Notes: generated from the sequence alone by a model not told the origin. Positions 35,347 through 44,105 are shown, counted from the stretch's first letter. The stretch is 64,000 bases of DNA from Variovorax davisae (GCF_030316845.1 NZ_JASZYS010000020.1:1-64000); one strand, 5' to 3'. Translations and numbers: made by a program.

Positions 35347-35772
35347 TTATCGCTTCGTGAGCCCATAGTCGTTCTCGTCTTCGGCCCATTCGTCAGAATT
35401 TCGCTTGCCGATCTTCACCAGAAGCTGACCTCCGGTGCCATCATTTTTCACGACGATGCGGACCCGGGGGCATGCCCCCATCGCGGGTTCCGGCGTGATA
35501 GTCGTAACGGCTTCAGTCTTGACCACGCTCGACTTCAACTCACGCAGAAAGCAGTCGTCAACACCGGTGCCTTGGAGGCGGAACGTGTACTCCGAGCCGT
35601 CTTGAAATAGCTGAGCCCTTGCCTTCCGATATCCAGCATTGGTATTGGCGTACACGTTCGACGCAACACCATTGGGAACCAGATTGAAATTCCATTCGCC
35701 GACGGGGGCTGCCGTTGCCACCGAAGCACACAGAACGAACACCGACACCACAGCGCACTTGAGATTCTTCAT
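35347..35772 (-). CDS. Small exported protein of unknown function
   Basis: A 141-aa protein from the ATG at 35772 (AAGGGAG 6 bases upstream). The signal peptide ends near ATAAP. The mature protein is beta-rich with two Cys (DDCFLREL and GACPRVRI) that probably form one disulfide. I do not recognise the family. It is transcribed leftward against the pil operon; the 12-bp repeats begin about 50 bases upstream of its start. Confidence 0.6.
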   Translation of the reverse strand: MKNLKCAVVSVFVLCASVATAAPVGEWNFNLVPNGVASNVYANTNAGYRKARAQLFQDGSEYTFRLQGTGVDDCFLRELKSSVVKTEAVTTITPEPAMGACPRVRIVVKNDGTGGQLLVKIGKRNSDEWAEDENDYGLTKR

Positions 35773-35820
35773 TTTTACTCCCTTAACGGCATCTACCACG
35801 ACACCAAAAGCATTAATTTA

Positions 35821-35882
35821 AGTTGTCCTTTGGGTATCATTATAAGTTGCTTCTAAGGTATTGACAACTGATTTGTGTTGTC
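35821..35882 (+). promoter_or_regulatory. 12-bp repeat array and GACAAC...GTTGTC inverted repeat
   Basis: Units start at 35821 (AGTTG), 35833 (GGTAT), 35845 (AGTTG), 35857 (GGTAT) and 35869 (TGATT), exactly 12 apart. The array ends in GACAAC-N8-GTTGTC (35863-35882). The same end structure recurs at 44718-44737. It lies upstream of the leftward secreted-protein gene. Confidence 0.65.
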
Positions 35883-35973
35883 GCCACACAGCCCAAAACT
35901 ACTCACTATTTTCCCAGCCGAACCCAGAAGACCCGGACCGAAAAACACCCATCCACTGCCGAACCAAAAAAGC

Positions 35974-36066
35974 AGCGGGGGCCAGCGCGACGGCGCGGGG
36001 GCGCAGCCCGGGGGCCAGGGGCAGAGCCCCTGCCTGGGAGGCGGCAGCAGACGCCAGCGGGGACCG
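35974..36066 (+). repeat. About 90-bp GC-rich repeat, copy A
   Basis: This segment, from AGCGGGGGCC to GCGGGGACC, is nearly identical to 44931-45023. It contains short palindromes such as GGGGCGCAGCCC and GGGGCAGAGCCCC. It is non-coding. Confidence 0.75.
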
Positions 36067-36096
36067 TCCAGAGACGGGAACAAAACATGAACTGAA

Positions 36097-36116
36097 AAGC
36101 CGCCCGTAGGCGGCTT
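36097..36116. terminator. Hairpin terminator downstream of virB1-like gene
   Basis: AAGCCGCC-CGTA-GGCGGCTT is a perfect 8-base stem, 22 bases beyond the stop of the leftward virB1-like gene. Read leftward it is followed by TTCAGTTC, so the T-run is weak. Confidence 0.6.
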
Positions 36117-36138
36117 CTTGTTGGGCTCCTGGATGCGC

Positions 36139-36648
36139 TCATGGAACCGCCTTCCAGCGCTGCAAGACAGCATAGATCTGGCCGGCATAGCGATCTCTGT
36201 GTTCTGGGGTCTTGGAGTGGTAGGTCCCCACCGCGAACCACGTGTTGCCATAGGCCTTCACCTGCTTGGCTAAATGCCAAGCAGCCACATACGTGTTCAC
36301 GCAGCCATCGAGCAGATGGTTCGGCGCGATCCCATATCGCGCAAGCTCCGGGAAGTGAATCGAATTCAGGCCTCCGAGGCCCACGTCGACCGAACCGTTT
36401 GTGTTGCGCAGCACGATCGAGGCGTTGCCTCGGGACTCATGAAAGATGATGGCCCGAAGCAACATCGAGCTGACGCCATGGAAGGCAGCTGCCTCCTCGA
36501 CGCATGGCACTGCGATAGGGGTGTTGAGCGGACTAGGTTTCTTGGTGCTCTGCGCATTGGAAGCTGCTTGGTGCGATGCGAACAAGGCCGCTGCGAGCAA
36601 TGTCGCCTGAAGGGCGCGATGCGTGGGAGATTGGATTTTTGACAGCAT
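36139..36648 (-). CDS. virB1: VirB1/PilT-like lytic transglycosylase
   Basis: A 169-aa exported enzyme with a signal peptide ending near ASNAQ. The SLT domain has the catalytic Glu in IIFHESRGN (about residue 70), a GLGGLN motif and the late AVGTYHSKT...RYAGQIYAVL block. It opens peptidoglycan for the T4SS or the pilus. It is transcribed away from virB8, sharing the divergent promoter region at 36649-36831. Because it lies between the pil and virB8 blocks it could be either VirB1 or the PilT of R64. Confidence 0.83.
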   Translation of the reverse strand: MLSKIQSPTHRALQATLLAAALFASHQAASNAQSTKKPSPLNTPIAVPCVEEAAAFHGVSSMLLRAIIFHESRGNASIVLRNTNGSVDVGLGGLNSIHFPELARYGIAPNHLLDGCVNTYVAAWHLAKQVKAYGNTWFAVGTYHSKTPEHRDRYAGQIYAVLQRWKAVP

Positions 36649-36702
36649 GGTTTCAGCGGCCCCGAGGGGGCGCTCTGGCTCTTAGGGCGCGTTGGAACAA
36701 CG

Positions 36703-36762
36703 CAACCGACAACCTAAAAGCAACCTTATACTACACCTTTAACGGCAACTCTACGGACAACC
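36703..36762. promoter_or_regulatory. Repeat array in the divergent virB1/virB8 promoter region
   Basis: CAACC-type cores start at 36703, 36710, 36721, 36733 (ACACC), 36746 and 36758. Spacing is 11-13 rather than strictly 12, plus an extra core at the left end. The AT-rich stretch CTTATACTACACCTTTA in the middle suits promoters in either direction. The right end abuts a KorB-like operator. Confidence 0.6.
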
Positions 36763-36776
36763 TTTAGCATGCTAAA
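36763..36776. promoter_or_regulatory. KorB-like operator upstream of virB8
   Basis: A perfect TTTAGCATGCTAAA 56 bases before the virB8 ATG, touching the last unit of the 12-bp-type array. This is the only place where the two element-wide motifs adjoin. Confidence 0.75.
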
Positions 36777-36831
36777 TGCAAGGTTCGGAGAGGGGCCACG
36801 CTGTCTGTGCAAGCCAAAGGGGAGTAGTGGA

Positions 36832-37557
36832 ATGTTCGAAAAGGTGAAGGCCTCGAAGAGGCCAGAGCCGGTGGCGGCGCACCGGGAAAAGCAGCTGACC
36901 GATCTGAGCTGGGAAGCAGATGTGGTCCTGAATGCTCGCAAGTCGAAGACCATCGCATGGCGAGTTGCCGGCGCTGCCGTGGCGGTTGGCCTTGCGCAGG
37001 CTGCGGCCCTCGTCATGCTGGTCCCGCTTCATAGCGTCGTGCCAATGGTGGTCATGGTGGACAAGCTGACTGGCGAGAGCCAGGTGGTCCCCTCTGCGCA
37101 GGAGTACGTGACGACTAGCAGCCTGTCGGACAAGCACTGGATTCAAAGCTTCCTGATCGCCCGCGAGCGATACGTCTATCGATTCGTCCAGTTCGACTAC
37201 GACACGGTCAAGAGGCTCGCAGGGAATCAGACCTGGTCGAACTACACGCCGCTCTTCGAAGGCTCCGAGTCGCTCGACAAAAAGCTGAGGGACGATGTCG
37301 AAATCATCCCAACGGTGCTTAGCATCACCCTCAACGGCAGCGGCATGGCAACGGTGCGCTACGAGCTGCGCACAAAGGACTACCGCACCACGGCTCCGCC
37401 CGTTGTCACTCGGCGCGTTGCGACGCTTCGCTACGAGTACCAGTCGCGAAACTTGACCGTTGAAAAAGACGCCATCGCGAACCCTCTCGGATTCACGGTC
37501 ACGGCGTATCAGACGGATCCCGAGCTGGGTGGCGAGGCCAAAGAGGTGAAGCGGTGA
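36832..37557 (+). CDS. virB8: VirB8 T4SS inner-membrane protein
   Basis: A 241-aa bitopic protein. I chose the ATG at 36832 because GGGGAG lies just upstream; an open frame from 36769 would overlap the operator. One membrane segment (about 40-62) is followed by the periplasmic VirB8 domain, with RYVYRFVQFDYDTVKRL and the late TVRYELRTKDY. It nucleates T4SS assembly. It starts the second virB block. Confidence 0.9.
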   Translation: MFEKVKASKRPEPVAAHREKQLTDLSWEADVVLNARKSKTIAWRVAGAAVAVGLAQAAALVMLVPLHSVVPMVVMVDKLTGESQVVPSAQEYVTTSSLSDKHWIQSFLIARERYVYRFVQFDYDTVKRLAGNQTWSNYTPLFEGSESLDKKLRDDVEIIPTVLSITLNGSGMATVRYELRTKDYRTTAPPVVTRRVATLRYEYQSRNLTVEKDAIANPLGFTVTAYQTDPELGGEAKEVKR

Positions 37558-38360
37558 GGAGGGCGGCAGTAGCAGTTCTCTGCGCCGCGTTGCTTGCCCC
37601 CGCCATTGCGCAGCAGTACAGCGCTAGCTACGACGATTCGACCCGCGTGCGGCGCGTTGAATACAAAGACAGCCTCGTACTGAGGGCTGTCGGCTACGCC
37701 GACCATCCGATCGTTCTTGAGCTGGATCCCAAGGAGCCGATTGAAGATGCCGCAGGGGGCAAGATCGCAGGCTGGGAGGTCTTCAAGCTCGGCTCACGCT
37801 TCTTCGCCCGGCCCCTTGAAGGAGCGAGATTTGCGACGACGCTCATCGTGACGAAATCGCGCACGTATGTGCTCGACCTGGTGCCCGGCAGCTCGAAGAC
37901 GATGCCGACCGACTTCGTCTCCAAAATCGTTGTGACTTATCCGGTCGACAAGGATCTAGATGAAGTCGCCGCGAGCAAGGAGCTGAAGGAAGCGGCTACG
38001 CCGCTCGATGAAGCGCTCAAGGGTCCGCGCAACGATCAGTACTCGCTCGAGGCCGTGGCCGAGAGCGTCGATATTCGCCCGCGCGAAGTCTTCGACGATG
38101 GCCGCTTCACCTACTTCAGGTTCCCAGACAACCTTCCCATCCCTGCTATCTACAAGAGCACGCCGGGCTCAACGGAAGAGTGGCTGGTGAACAGCCATCG
38201 CGATGGCGATTTCATCGTCGTCCATGGTGTTGGTGCGTCGTGGAACTTGCGGCTGTCGGGCACTGTTATCGGCGTCTTCAACGACGCCTTCAACGCTACC
38301 GGCATCGCGCCAGTGAACGGGACAACGATCAGCGGCATGAAAAGAGAGCTTCGCAAATGA
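37554..38360 (+). CDS. virB9: VirB9 T4SS outer-membrane-complex protein
   Basis: A 268-aa exported protein starting with GTG overlapping virB8. The signal peptide ends near AIAQQ. The VirB9/TrbG domains are recognised by the N-terminal beta domain and the C-terminal DGRFTYFRFP and SGTVIGVFNDAF-type segments. With VirB7 and VirB10 it forms the core complex. It overlaps virB10 by 4 bases. Confidence 0.9.
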   Translation: MRRAAVAVLCAALLAPAIAQQYSASYDDSTRVRRVEYKDSLVLRAVGYADHPIVLELDPKEPIEDAAGGKIAGWEVFKLGSRFFARPLEGARFATTLIVTKSRTYVLDLVPGSSKTMPTDFVSKIVVTYPVDKDLDEVAASKELKEAATPLDEALKGPRNDQYSLEAVAESVDIRPREVFDDGRFTYFRFPDNLPIPAIYKSTPGSTEEWLVNSHRDGDFIVVHGVGASWNLRLSGTVIGVFNDAFNATGIAPVNGTTISGMKRELRK

Positions 38361-39610
38361 GCACCCATCCCGACACAGAGCCGCAGGCCTTCGAGGCGCA
38401 GCCCGAGCCGGAAAGCGTCGTACAGGTAGATCGACCATTCCGCGCTGAGGTTGCCAAGCGGAAAAACACACGGCAGCTGATCGGCGGCTTGATGCTAGTT
38501 GTCAGCCTCATTGCCTTACTGGCGGCTGGTGGGTTTGTTGTGAAACAGTACCGCGAGAAATTCGCTGACAGCAAAGCCACGAAGGAAAAGGTCGAACGGG
38601 AAAAAATGGCGACCGTTCGCCAGGGGCGAGACTTCAACGTTGATGAGCGCCTCGAGCTGGAGGAGCCCAAGTCGGCGCCTCAGGCGCCACAGCCCGAGCC
38701 TCCGAAGGCTGCACCTGCACCTGGTGGCCCGCTTCCTTCCGGGTTCGCTCCCACAAGCGCCGGCGCTCCCCTCCCCATGTCGCCGCCGCCGCAGGGCCAG
38801 CTGCAAGGTCCCGGACCGGCTCAGCAGCCCAAGCCGGCGCCGCCGTCGATGATGCTCGGAGGCCCACCGGATCCTGCGTTGGCCATGGCGCAAGCCACTG
38901 CGCTGGCAGCGCCCAAGCAAGAGGACCGAACGGTTCAAGCGTTGGCTGCTCAGAAAGCAGCTGGGCAAGCGCCTTCGGCAACTGCACAAGCATCGGCGGC
39001 CCATCTCGGCGATCGATCGTTCGTCCTGGCGCGCGGCAGCTGGATCCCTTGCATTCTGGAAACTCAACTGAATTCCACTGTCGCAGGAAACACGAGCTGC
39101 GTGGTGCCGGAAGACGTGTACTCGGACGATGGCAAGGCCCTGCTTGTGGAAAAGGGTTCGCACGCTCAAGGCGCTTTCGGGAACATGCTCAAGGTGGGCG
39201 ATCAGCGCATCGCTGTGCAGTGGGCGCGGATCAAGACGACGCGCGGCGTCGTCATCGATGTGGATTCGCCCGCTACCGACGAGGTCGGCACCACTGGTGC
39301 CGGCGGATATGTCGACAACCACTGGCTTGACCGCATCGGCGCGGCTGTTCTCCTCTCCTTCATCGAGGACGGCATGGCATACGCCGTTGCTCGTCAGGAG
39401 AACCAGTCGGGCAACTCTCTGGGCGGTGGAGCGAACGTCTACCTGCCCAGCAACACGATCAGCTCGACGAAGCGGCTTTCCGAAAAGGTCCTTGAGTCGA
39501 CGATCAACATCCCTCCGACGCTCTACAAGAACCGCGGCGATCGAATCATGATCTTTGTGAATCGAGACCTGTGGTTTGACAGCACGTACAAGCTGGTGAA
39601 ATCACGATGA
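38357..39610 (+). CDS. virB10: VirB10/TrbI core-complex protein
   Basis: A 417-aa protein from the ATG at 38357, overlapping the virB9 stop; an upstream extension in frame overlaps virB9 and is rejected. It has a cytoplasmic N-terminus, one membrane segment (about 38-58), a Pro-rich periplasmic region (about 100-200) and the C-terminal TrbI beta-barrel domain with the ILETQLNST and NRDLWFDSTY motifs. It spans both membranes and gates the channel. Confidence 0.92.
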   Translation: MSTHPDTEPQAFEAQPEPESVVQVDRPFRAEVAKRKNTRQLIGGLMLVVSLIALLAAGGFVVKQYREKFADSKATKEKVEREKMATVRQGRDFNVDERLELEEPKSAPQAPQPEPPKAAPAPGGPLPSGFAPTSAGAPLPMSPPPQGQLQGPGPAQQPKPAPPSMMLGGPPDPALAMAQATALAAPKQEDRTVQALAAQKAAGQAPSATAQASAAHLGDRSFVLARGSWIPCILETQLNSTVAGNTSCVVPEDVYSDDGKALLVEKGSHAQGAFGNMLKVGDQRIAVQWARIKTTRGVVIDVDSPATDEVGTTGAGGYVDNHWLDRIGAAVLLSFIEDGMAYAVARQENQSGNSLGGGANVYLPSNTISSTKRLSEKVLESTINIPPTLYKNRGDRIMIFVNRDLWFDSTYKLVKSR

Positions 39611-40650
39611 CCCACACTGCAGAGATCGTCCCGATCACTCATACCCTGGAACGAGATACCTCGGTCCAGAACTTCCTTGCACCCTACAGAGATCTGATCG
39701 AGAACGACGAAGTGACGGAAATTGCCGTCAACGACAACGGTCGTGTGTGGTTCGAATCGAATTCGACCTGGTCCTCAAGGCCGTCCGATCATGTTGCAGA
39801 AGCAAGCGTCATCAACCTGGGCACGGCAGTCGCGACTTTCAGCAAGCAGAAGTGGGACCGTACTGTGCCGCTCTTGAGCGCGTCCCTTCCGGACGGTTCA
39901 CGGATCCAGCTGGTCCGGTCTCCTGCTGTTGAGGACGGCCGAACTTCGTTCACGCTGCGCCGGCCGGCGAAGATCTCGCGAAGCCTCGATGATTTCTCAC
40001 GAGCGGGCCTGTTCAAGCAGGTGCGCGAGATGCAGGGGAAGTTGCTACCGCACGAAGCGCAGCTCAAGGACTTGTTGTCGGCCAAGAACTATGAAGGGTT
40101 CCTCAGGCTTGCCGTCGAATCTCGTATGAACATCGTTGTCTCTGGTGCTACCGGCTCCGGCAAGACGACGTTCATGAAAAGCCTCGTGCGCGAGATACCC
40201 CTGACCGAACGGCTCATCACCATCGAAGACGTGCGCGAGCTTTTCTTGCCGCATAAGAACGCCGTCCATCTGCTCTACAGCAAGGGCGGCCAGTCTTCCG
40301 CGAACGTGAGGCCGAAGGACCTGCTCGAAAGCTGTCTGCGAATGAAGCCCGATCGGATCCTGCTGGCCGAGGTGCGCGGGGATGAATGCCTCTACTACGT
40401 GCGCAACGCCGCCTCTGGCCATCCTGGCAGCATGACCAGTTGCCACGCGGGCACCCCGGCCCTGGCCTTCGAACAGATGGCCATCATGATTCAGGACTCA
40501 CCTGGTGGTGCGAATCTGACGTTCGACGTCATCAAGCGGCTGCTGACGCTGACCATCGATGTAGTCATCCAGTTCCAGAACGTGGGCGGCGAGCGCTTCA
40601 TCAGCGAGATCTACTACGCGCCCGAGAAGAAACTGCAGGCCATGCAATGA
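39607..40650 (+). CDS. virB11: VirB11 T4SS ATPase
   Basis: A 347-aa hexameric ATPase of normal length, overlapping virB10 by 4 bases. Walker A GATGSGKTTF is at about 180-189, the Asp box ITIEDVREL near 205, Walker B RILLAEVRG near 255 and the His box MTSCHAG near 280. It switches the VirB4/VirD4 machinery between pilus building and DNA export. It overlaps virD4 by 4 bases. Confidence 0.94.
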   Translation: MTHTAEIVPITHTLERDTSVQNFLAPYRDLIENDEVTEIAVNDNGRVWFESNSTWSSRPSDHVAEASVINLGTAVATFSKQKWDRTVPLLSASLPDGSRIQLVRSPAVEDGRTSFTLRRPAKISRSLDDFSRAGLFKQVREMQGKLLPHEAQLKDLLSAKNYEGFLRLAVESRMNIVVSGATGSGKTTFMKSLVREIPLTERLITIEDVRELFLPHKNAVHLLYSKGGQSSANVRPKDLLESCLRMKPDRILLAEVRGDECLYYVRNAASGHPGSMTSCHAGTPALAFEQMAIMIQDSPGGANLTFDVIKRLLTLTIDVVIQFQNVGGERFISEIYYAPEKKLQAMQ

Positions 40651-42596
40651 CGAAAACCGGAAAGTCCCTTGTCGCCCTGGCCGGCGTGGTCGCCCTTGTT
40701 GGATGCCTTGCGTTCGCGAACTACCTCGCCGGGGTGGTTCTATTCCTGTCCTACAAAGAGAACCCCGAGCGTGCAGAGTTCACAACGATTCAACGGGCCT
40801 GGACATCCGCTGAAACCCCGTATGCTGAGAAAAAGGTCAAGGCCAGCATCGCCGTTGCGCTGCTGATCGCGCTCGGCGGTCCTGCCTTCCTGTTGCAAGG
40901 CTTCCTTCGCGGAAACAGCCTCTCGCTGCACGGCAATGCTCGGTTTGCAAACCAGAAGGACATCACAAAGGAGGGGCTCGATAGCCCGACTGGCGTGATC
41001 CTTGGAAAGCAGGACGACGGGAGCCTCTTGCGCCTGCCGGGCTACGAGTTCGTCATGCTGGCCGCGCCGACTCGGACAGGGAAGGGCGTCGGCTTTTGCA
41101 TTCCGAATCTGCTGACCTTCCCTGATTCCGTCGTCGTGCTCGACATCAAGGGGGAGAACTACAACCTAACTGGGCAGTTTCGAAGCCAATACCTCGGCAA
41201 CGAGGTCTTCTACTTCAACCCTTTCTCGGAGACAACCAGTCGGTGGAACCCGCTGTCCTACATCTCCGAGGATCCGAATTTCAGGGTCAATGATCTGATG
41301 GCACTCGCCGCCATCGTCTACCCCGCGAATCCCAAGGATCCTTTCTGGGTCGACTCCGCGCGCAACCTGTTCGTCGGTCTGTCCCTGCTGGTGTTGGAAA
41401 CGCCGCTGCTGCCGAAGACGATCGGGGAGGTGCTGCGACAGGGCTCCGGGAAGGGCCAGCAAATGGCCGACTACCTCGCGCATGCGATGAACGTGAGGGC
41501 AGCAAGCGGAACGCCGCTATCGCGGCCCTGTGTCGATGCATTGAATCGCTTCCTGAACAACCCTGACAACACCCTCAAGAACATCCTTTCGAGCTTCGTC
41601 GCGCCCCTTGCGATGTGGGGAAATGCGGTTGTCGACAAGGCTACGTCGGCCGACGACTTCGATCTTCGCGATGTGCGAAAGAGAAAGATGTCGATCTACA
41701 TCCACATCCCGGCCAACGAGGTCCTGCAGGCGGGGTTCATCACCAACCTCTTTTTCTCCCAGCTCATCAACGAGAACGTGCGCGAGCTGCCGGAAGACAA
41801 CCCTGATCTGAAGTTCCAATGTCTGCTGCTCCTGGACGAGTTCACGGCCATGGGCAAGGTCGCGATCATCGCGAAGGGTGTCGGCTACATGGCTGGCTAC
41901 AACATGCGGGCCTCGATCATCATTCAGGACCGGTCGCAGCTTGAGTCGGTCTACGGCAAGGAGGATGCCCACAACATAATCCAGAACATGGGTGCATTGA
42001 TCGTCTTCACGCCCAGCCAGGTGAAGGAAGCTGAGGAATACTCGAAGCTGATCGGCTACCAGACGGTCCAATCGAACTCCAAGCAGCGATCGAACATCGG
42101 CGCCTTCAACCCGGGAAACTCGTCGATCAACGAGACTGAGTCTCCTCATGCGCGAGCCCTGATGCTCCCGCAAGAGATCCTGTCGATGGAAAAGACCCGC
42201 GAGCTGGTCGTTCGCGCTGGCATCCCGGTCATCAACGCTCAGAAAATCCAGTACTACTCGGATCCGTTCTTCAGCGAACGATTCAAGGCGGTGCCGATGC
42301 GCGAAGTGACCATCAACGGGCAGGTCCGCTCGGTGCCCCAGCCGCGGCCGCTGCCGCGCAACAACTGGCGAGTCTTCCGCCAGGCCGTTGACCGCTCGGA
42401 CTACTACCTGCAGGACGACTTCAGCGACCTGTCGCCTCAGTTCATGGCTGCGGAGGAGGACTCGATCCTTGATCTGATCAACCAAGAGGCCCAGATGATG
42501 CAGCCCGAGCAACTCGACGCGCTGTGCATGGCGCTGTCTCGGCGCAAGGTCGACGAGTATGCGGCGATGTTCGAACAGGGTAGGGTTTCCGATTAG
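40647..42596 (+). CDS. virD4: VirD4/TraG coupling protein
   Basis: A 649-aa type IV coupling ATPase. Two N-terminal membrane segments (about 8-32 and 68-90) precede the nucleotide-binding domain with Walker A APTRTGKGVGF (about 139-149) and Walker B LLLLDEF near 392-398. It carries the relaxase-DNA complex to the channel. The ATG at 40647 overlaps the virB11 stop; the frame is open further upstream but overlaps virB11. A long open frame on the opposite strand is a shadow. Confidence 0.94.
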   Translation: MTKTGKSLVALAGVVALVGCLAFANYLAGVVLFLSYKENPERAEFTTIQRAWTSAETPYAEKKVKASIAVALLIALGGPAFLLQGFLRGNSLSLHGNARFANQKDITKEGLDSPTGVILGKQDDGSLLRLPGYEFVMLAAPTRTGKGVGFCIPNLLTFPDSVVVLDIKGENYNLTGQFRSQYLGNEVFYFNPFSETTSRWNPLSYISEDPNFRVNDLMALAAIVYPANPKDPFWVDSARNLFVGLSLLVLETPLLPKTIGEVLRQGSGKGQQMADYLAHAMNVRAASGTPLSRPCVDALNRFLNNPDNTLKNILSSFVAPLAMWGNAVVDKATSADDFDLRDVRKRKMSIYIHIPANEVLQAGFITNLFFSQLINENVRELPEDNPDLKFQCLLLLDEFTAMGKVAIIAKGVGYMAGYNMRASIIIQDRSQLESVYGKEDAHNIIQNMGALIVFTPSQVKEAEEYSKLIGYQTVQSNSKQRSNIGAFNPGNSSINETESPHARALMLPQEILSMEKTRELVVRAGIPVINAQKIQYYSDPFFSERFKAVPMREVTINGQVRSVPQPRPLPRNNWRVFRQAVDRSDYYLQDDFSDLSPQFMAAEEDSILDLINQEAQMMQPEQLDALCMALSRRKVDEYAAMFEQGRVSD

Positions 42597-42637
42597 GATT
42601 GTTTTTAAGTTGTCTTTTCGGTTGACTTAGCGGCATA
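42596..42637 (+). promoter_or_regulatory. 12-bp repeat array and promoter upstream of kfrB
   Basis: Units start at 42596 (GGATT), 42608 (AGTTG), 42620 (GGTTG) and 42632 (GGCAT), exactly 12 apart. A possible sigma-70 promoter overlaps them: TTGTCT at 42610 and CATAAT at 42634, 18 bases apart. Binding to the array would therefore block RNA polymerase. Confidence 0.65.
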
Positions 42638-42702
42638 ATTCTCCCAAGCGATCCGCAACGGGTCGTGTCTACCCCTCGGGGTGTTTTTGAACAGGGAGAA
42701 AT

Positions 42703-43854
42703 ATGGCCGAATCACAAAGTGCGTCTCTGGCTACTGGACGCTCGGCGGATTGGAATGCTGGAAGCAGACGCATCGAGGAGCTGCTATCCATCGAGCCGAA
42801 CCGCCTTTCACCCTCGCAAGCAAAAGATCTTCTGCAAGAAGACCTTGCGCGCCTCCAGACCTTCGATACGCCCGATCTCCGAAGCATGTACGCCTCGGCG
42901 ATCGGCGACATCGCCGAGACCTTTCCGTCCTACCGTGCCGAGCTGCAGCAGCAATCTCCCGAGATCGTTGCGGAAATCGAGGCTGCGGTTGCCCTCGACC
43001 AAGCGAAGTCGAACTTGAAGGAAGACCGCAAAGCGGCTGAGCTCGAGCGCATGGTCTCGGAAAAGTGGACTGTCATCGAATCGGTTCCTGATGCCCTCAT
43101 GCGCGCCAATTTCGAAGGTCGCGGTGTGGAAATCAATGAGGACGGGCAGCGAGTCACGCTGCACGGCCTGGCCGAGATCGAGCGTTGGTCGGAAGACCAT
43201 CACGCTTCGGCGGTCGACAAAGAGCGGCTCGTGTCGCTCGGCATTCAAGCATCCCGCGGTCGCCCGACCGCCGAACCTCAACCCGTCAATTTCAGGGAGT
43301 ATCAACAAATGGAAGCAGCTGCACAACAACCGCAAGCCGACGTGAAGCGCATTGGCGCGAACATGCCCAAGCCCGACTGGCAAATGTCGATCGATCTGCT
43401 GAAGGCCTACGCACCTGGTGAGCGAGGCAAGGTCTACATCCCGAAGGCCGGTGCCGAGTACGGCGGCCAGGTCATGCTTGTGACCGATTCGCACATCGTG
43501 CAGCGCGTCGGCCGCGGCACGGCGATCGCACATGACCTCTCCAAGCTTGAGAACGGCCAGGCGCTGGCCAGCGACATCGATTCGGGCAAGCTCAAGCGCG
43601 GCATGCATATGAAGGTGCAATACGGCCAGGAAACCGGCCTCGCCAATGTCATCCCCTTCAATCAGCAGCGCGCCTCGGAGATCAATCGGGATCTGACTGC
43701 CTGGGCGGAGAAAAACATCACCAATGCCAAGGGACGTGAAACGTTCCTCAAGCACGTGGCTGCGGCGACGAAGGAGCTTGGCCAGGCGCCGGCTGCTCCG
43801 CAACGAGCTGCCCCGGCGCCTGCGCCGCAGCGCTCCATGCAACGCGATCGGTGA
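42703..43854 (+). CDS. kfrB: KfrB-domain protein
   Basis: A 383-aa protein. The N-terminal half is helical and charged; the C-terminal part contains the KfrB domain (about 240-300; YGGQVMLVTDSHIVQRVGRG) known from IncP kfrABC, where the proteins form filament-like complexes and aid stable maintenance. KfrA is not present. AGGGAG precedes the ATG. The gene is followed by an overlapping small membrane-protein gene. Confidence 0.72.
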   Translation: MAESQSASLATGRSADWNAGSRRIEELLSIEPNRLSPSQAKDLLQEDLARLQTFDTPDLRSMYASAIGDIAETFPSYRAELQQQSPEIVAEIEAAVALDQAKSNLKEDRKAAELERMVSEKWTVIESVPDALMRANFEGRGVEINEDGQRVTLHGLAEIERWSEDHHASAVDKERLVSLGIQASRGRPTAEPQPVNFREYQQMEAAAQQPQADVKRIGANMPKPDWQMSIDLLKAYAPGERGKVYIPKAGAEYGGQVMLVTDSHIVQRVGRGTAIAHDLSKLENGQALASDIDSGKLKRGMHMKVQYGQETGLANVIPFNQQRASEINRDLTAWAEKNITNAKGRETFLKHVAAATKELGQAPAAPQRAAPAPAPQRSMQRDR

Positions 43855-44030
43855 GCAAGTCGACGCATCAAGGAAAGGCCGCGCTTGCGCGGCTTTTTCT
43901 CTGCGCAGCGCCCTGTCCTGGGTTGGCCCTCCTGATCGCCGGCGTCTGGCCGGCCTGGATTCTGGTGCCGCTTTTCGGGATTCCGTGCCTCGTCCTGTAC
44001 GAGCTGGTGGACCGCTACGGCCTTCGTTGA
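43851..44030 (+). CDS. Small membrane protein, 59 aa
   Basis: A GTG start overlaps the kfrB stop (GTGA), giving a 59-aa protein. Residues about 12-30 and 33-52 are hydrophobic (LALLIAGVWPAWILVPLFGI), indicating two membrane passes or a hairpin, with a charged tail ELVDRYGLR. Translational coupling to kfrB supports it as real. A GC hairpin lies within its first third. Function unknown. Confidence 0.55.
   Translation: MSKSTHQGKAALARLFLCAAPCPGLALLIAGVWPAWILVPLFGIPCLVLYELVDRYGLR
43878..43898 (+). terminator. Terminator-like hairpin inside the small membrane-protein gene
   Basis: GCCGCGC-TT-GCGCGGC followed by TTTTTCT looks like an intrinsic terminator, but it lies in the coding part of the 59-aa gene. 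It may attenuate that gene or signal that the gene is not expressed. Confidence 0.5.
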
Positions 44031-44073
44031 CCTGGTGGTCTTCGATCGAGCTGCTGGGGGGAAGTTTGCAGAC

Positions 44074-44105
44074 AAAAAAAGGCCGGGGAACCCCCCGGCC
44101 TTTTT
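44074..44105. terminator. Strong bidirectional terminator
   Basis: AAAAAGGCCGGGG-AACC-CCCCGGCCTTTTT separates the rightward kfrB unit from the leftward PH-domain gene and can end both. Confidence 0.92.

Noticed and set aside
41517..42512. A 331-codon minus-strand frame opposite virD4
   Set aside because: Composition is that of an antisense shadow and the plus strand is an intact coupling protein.
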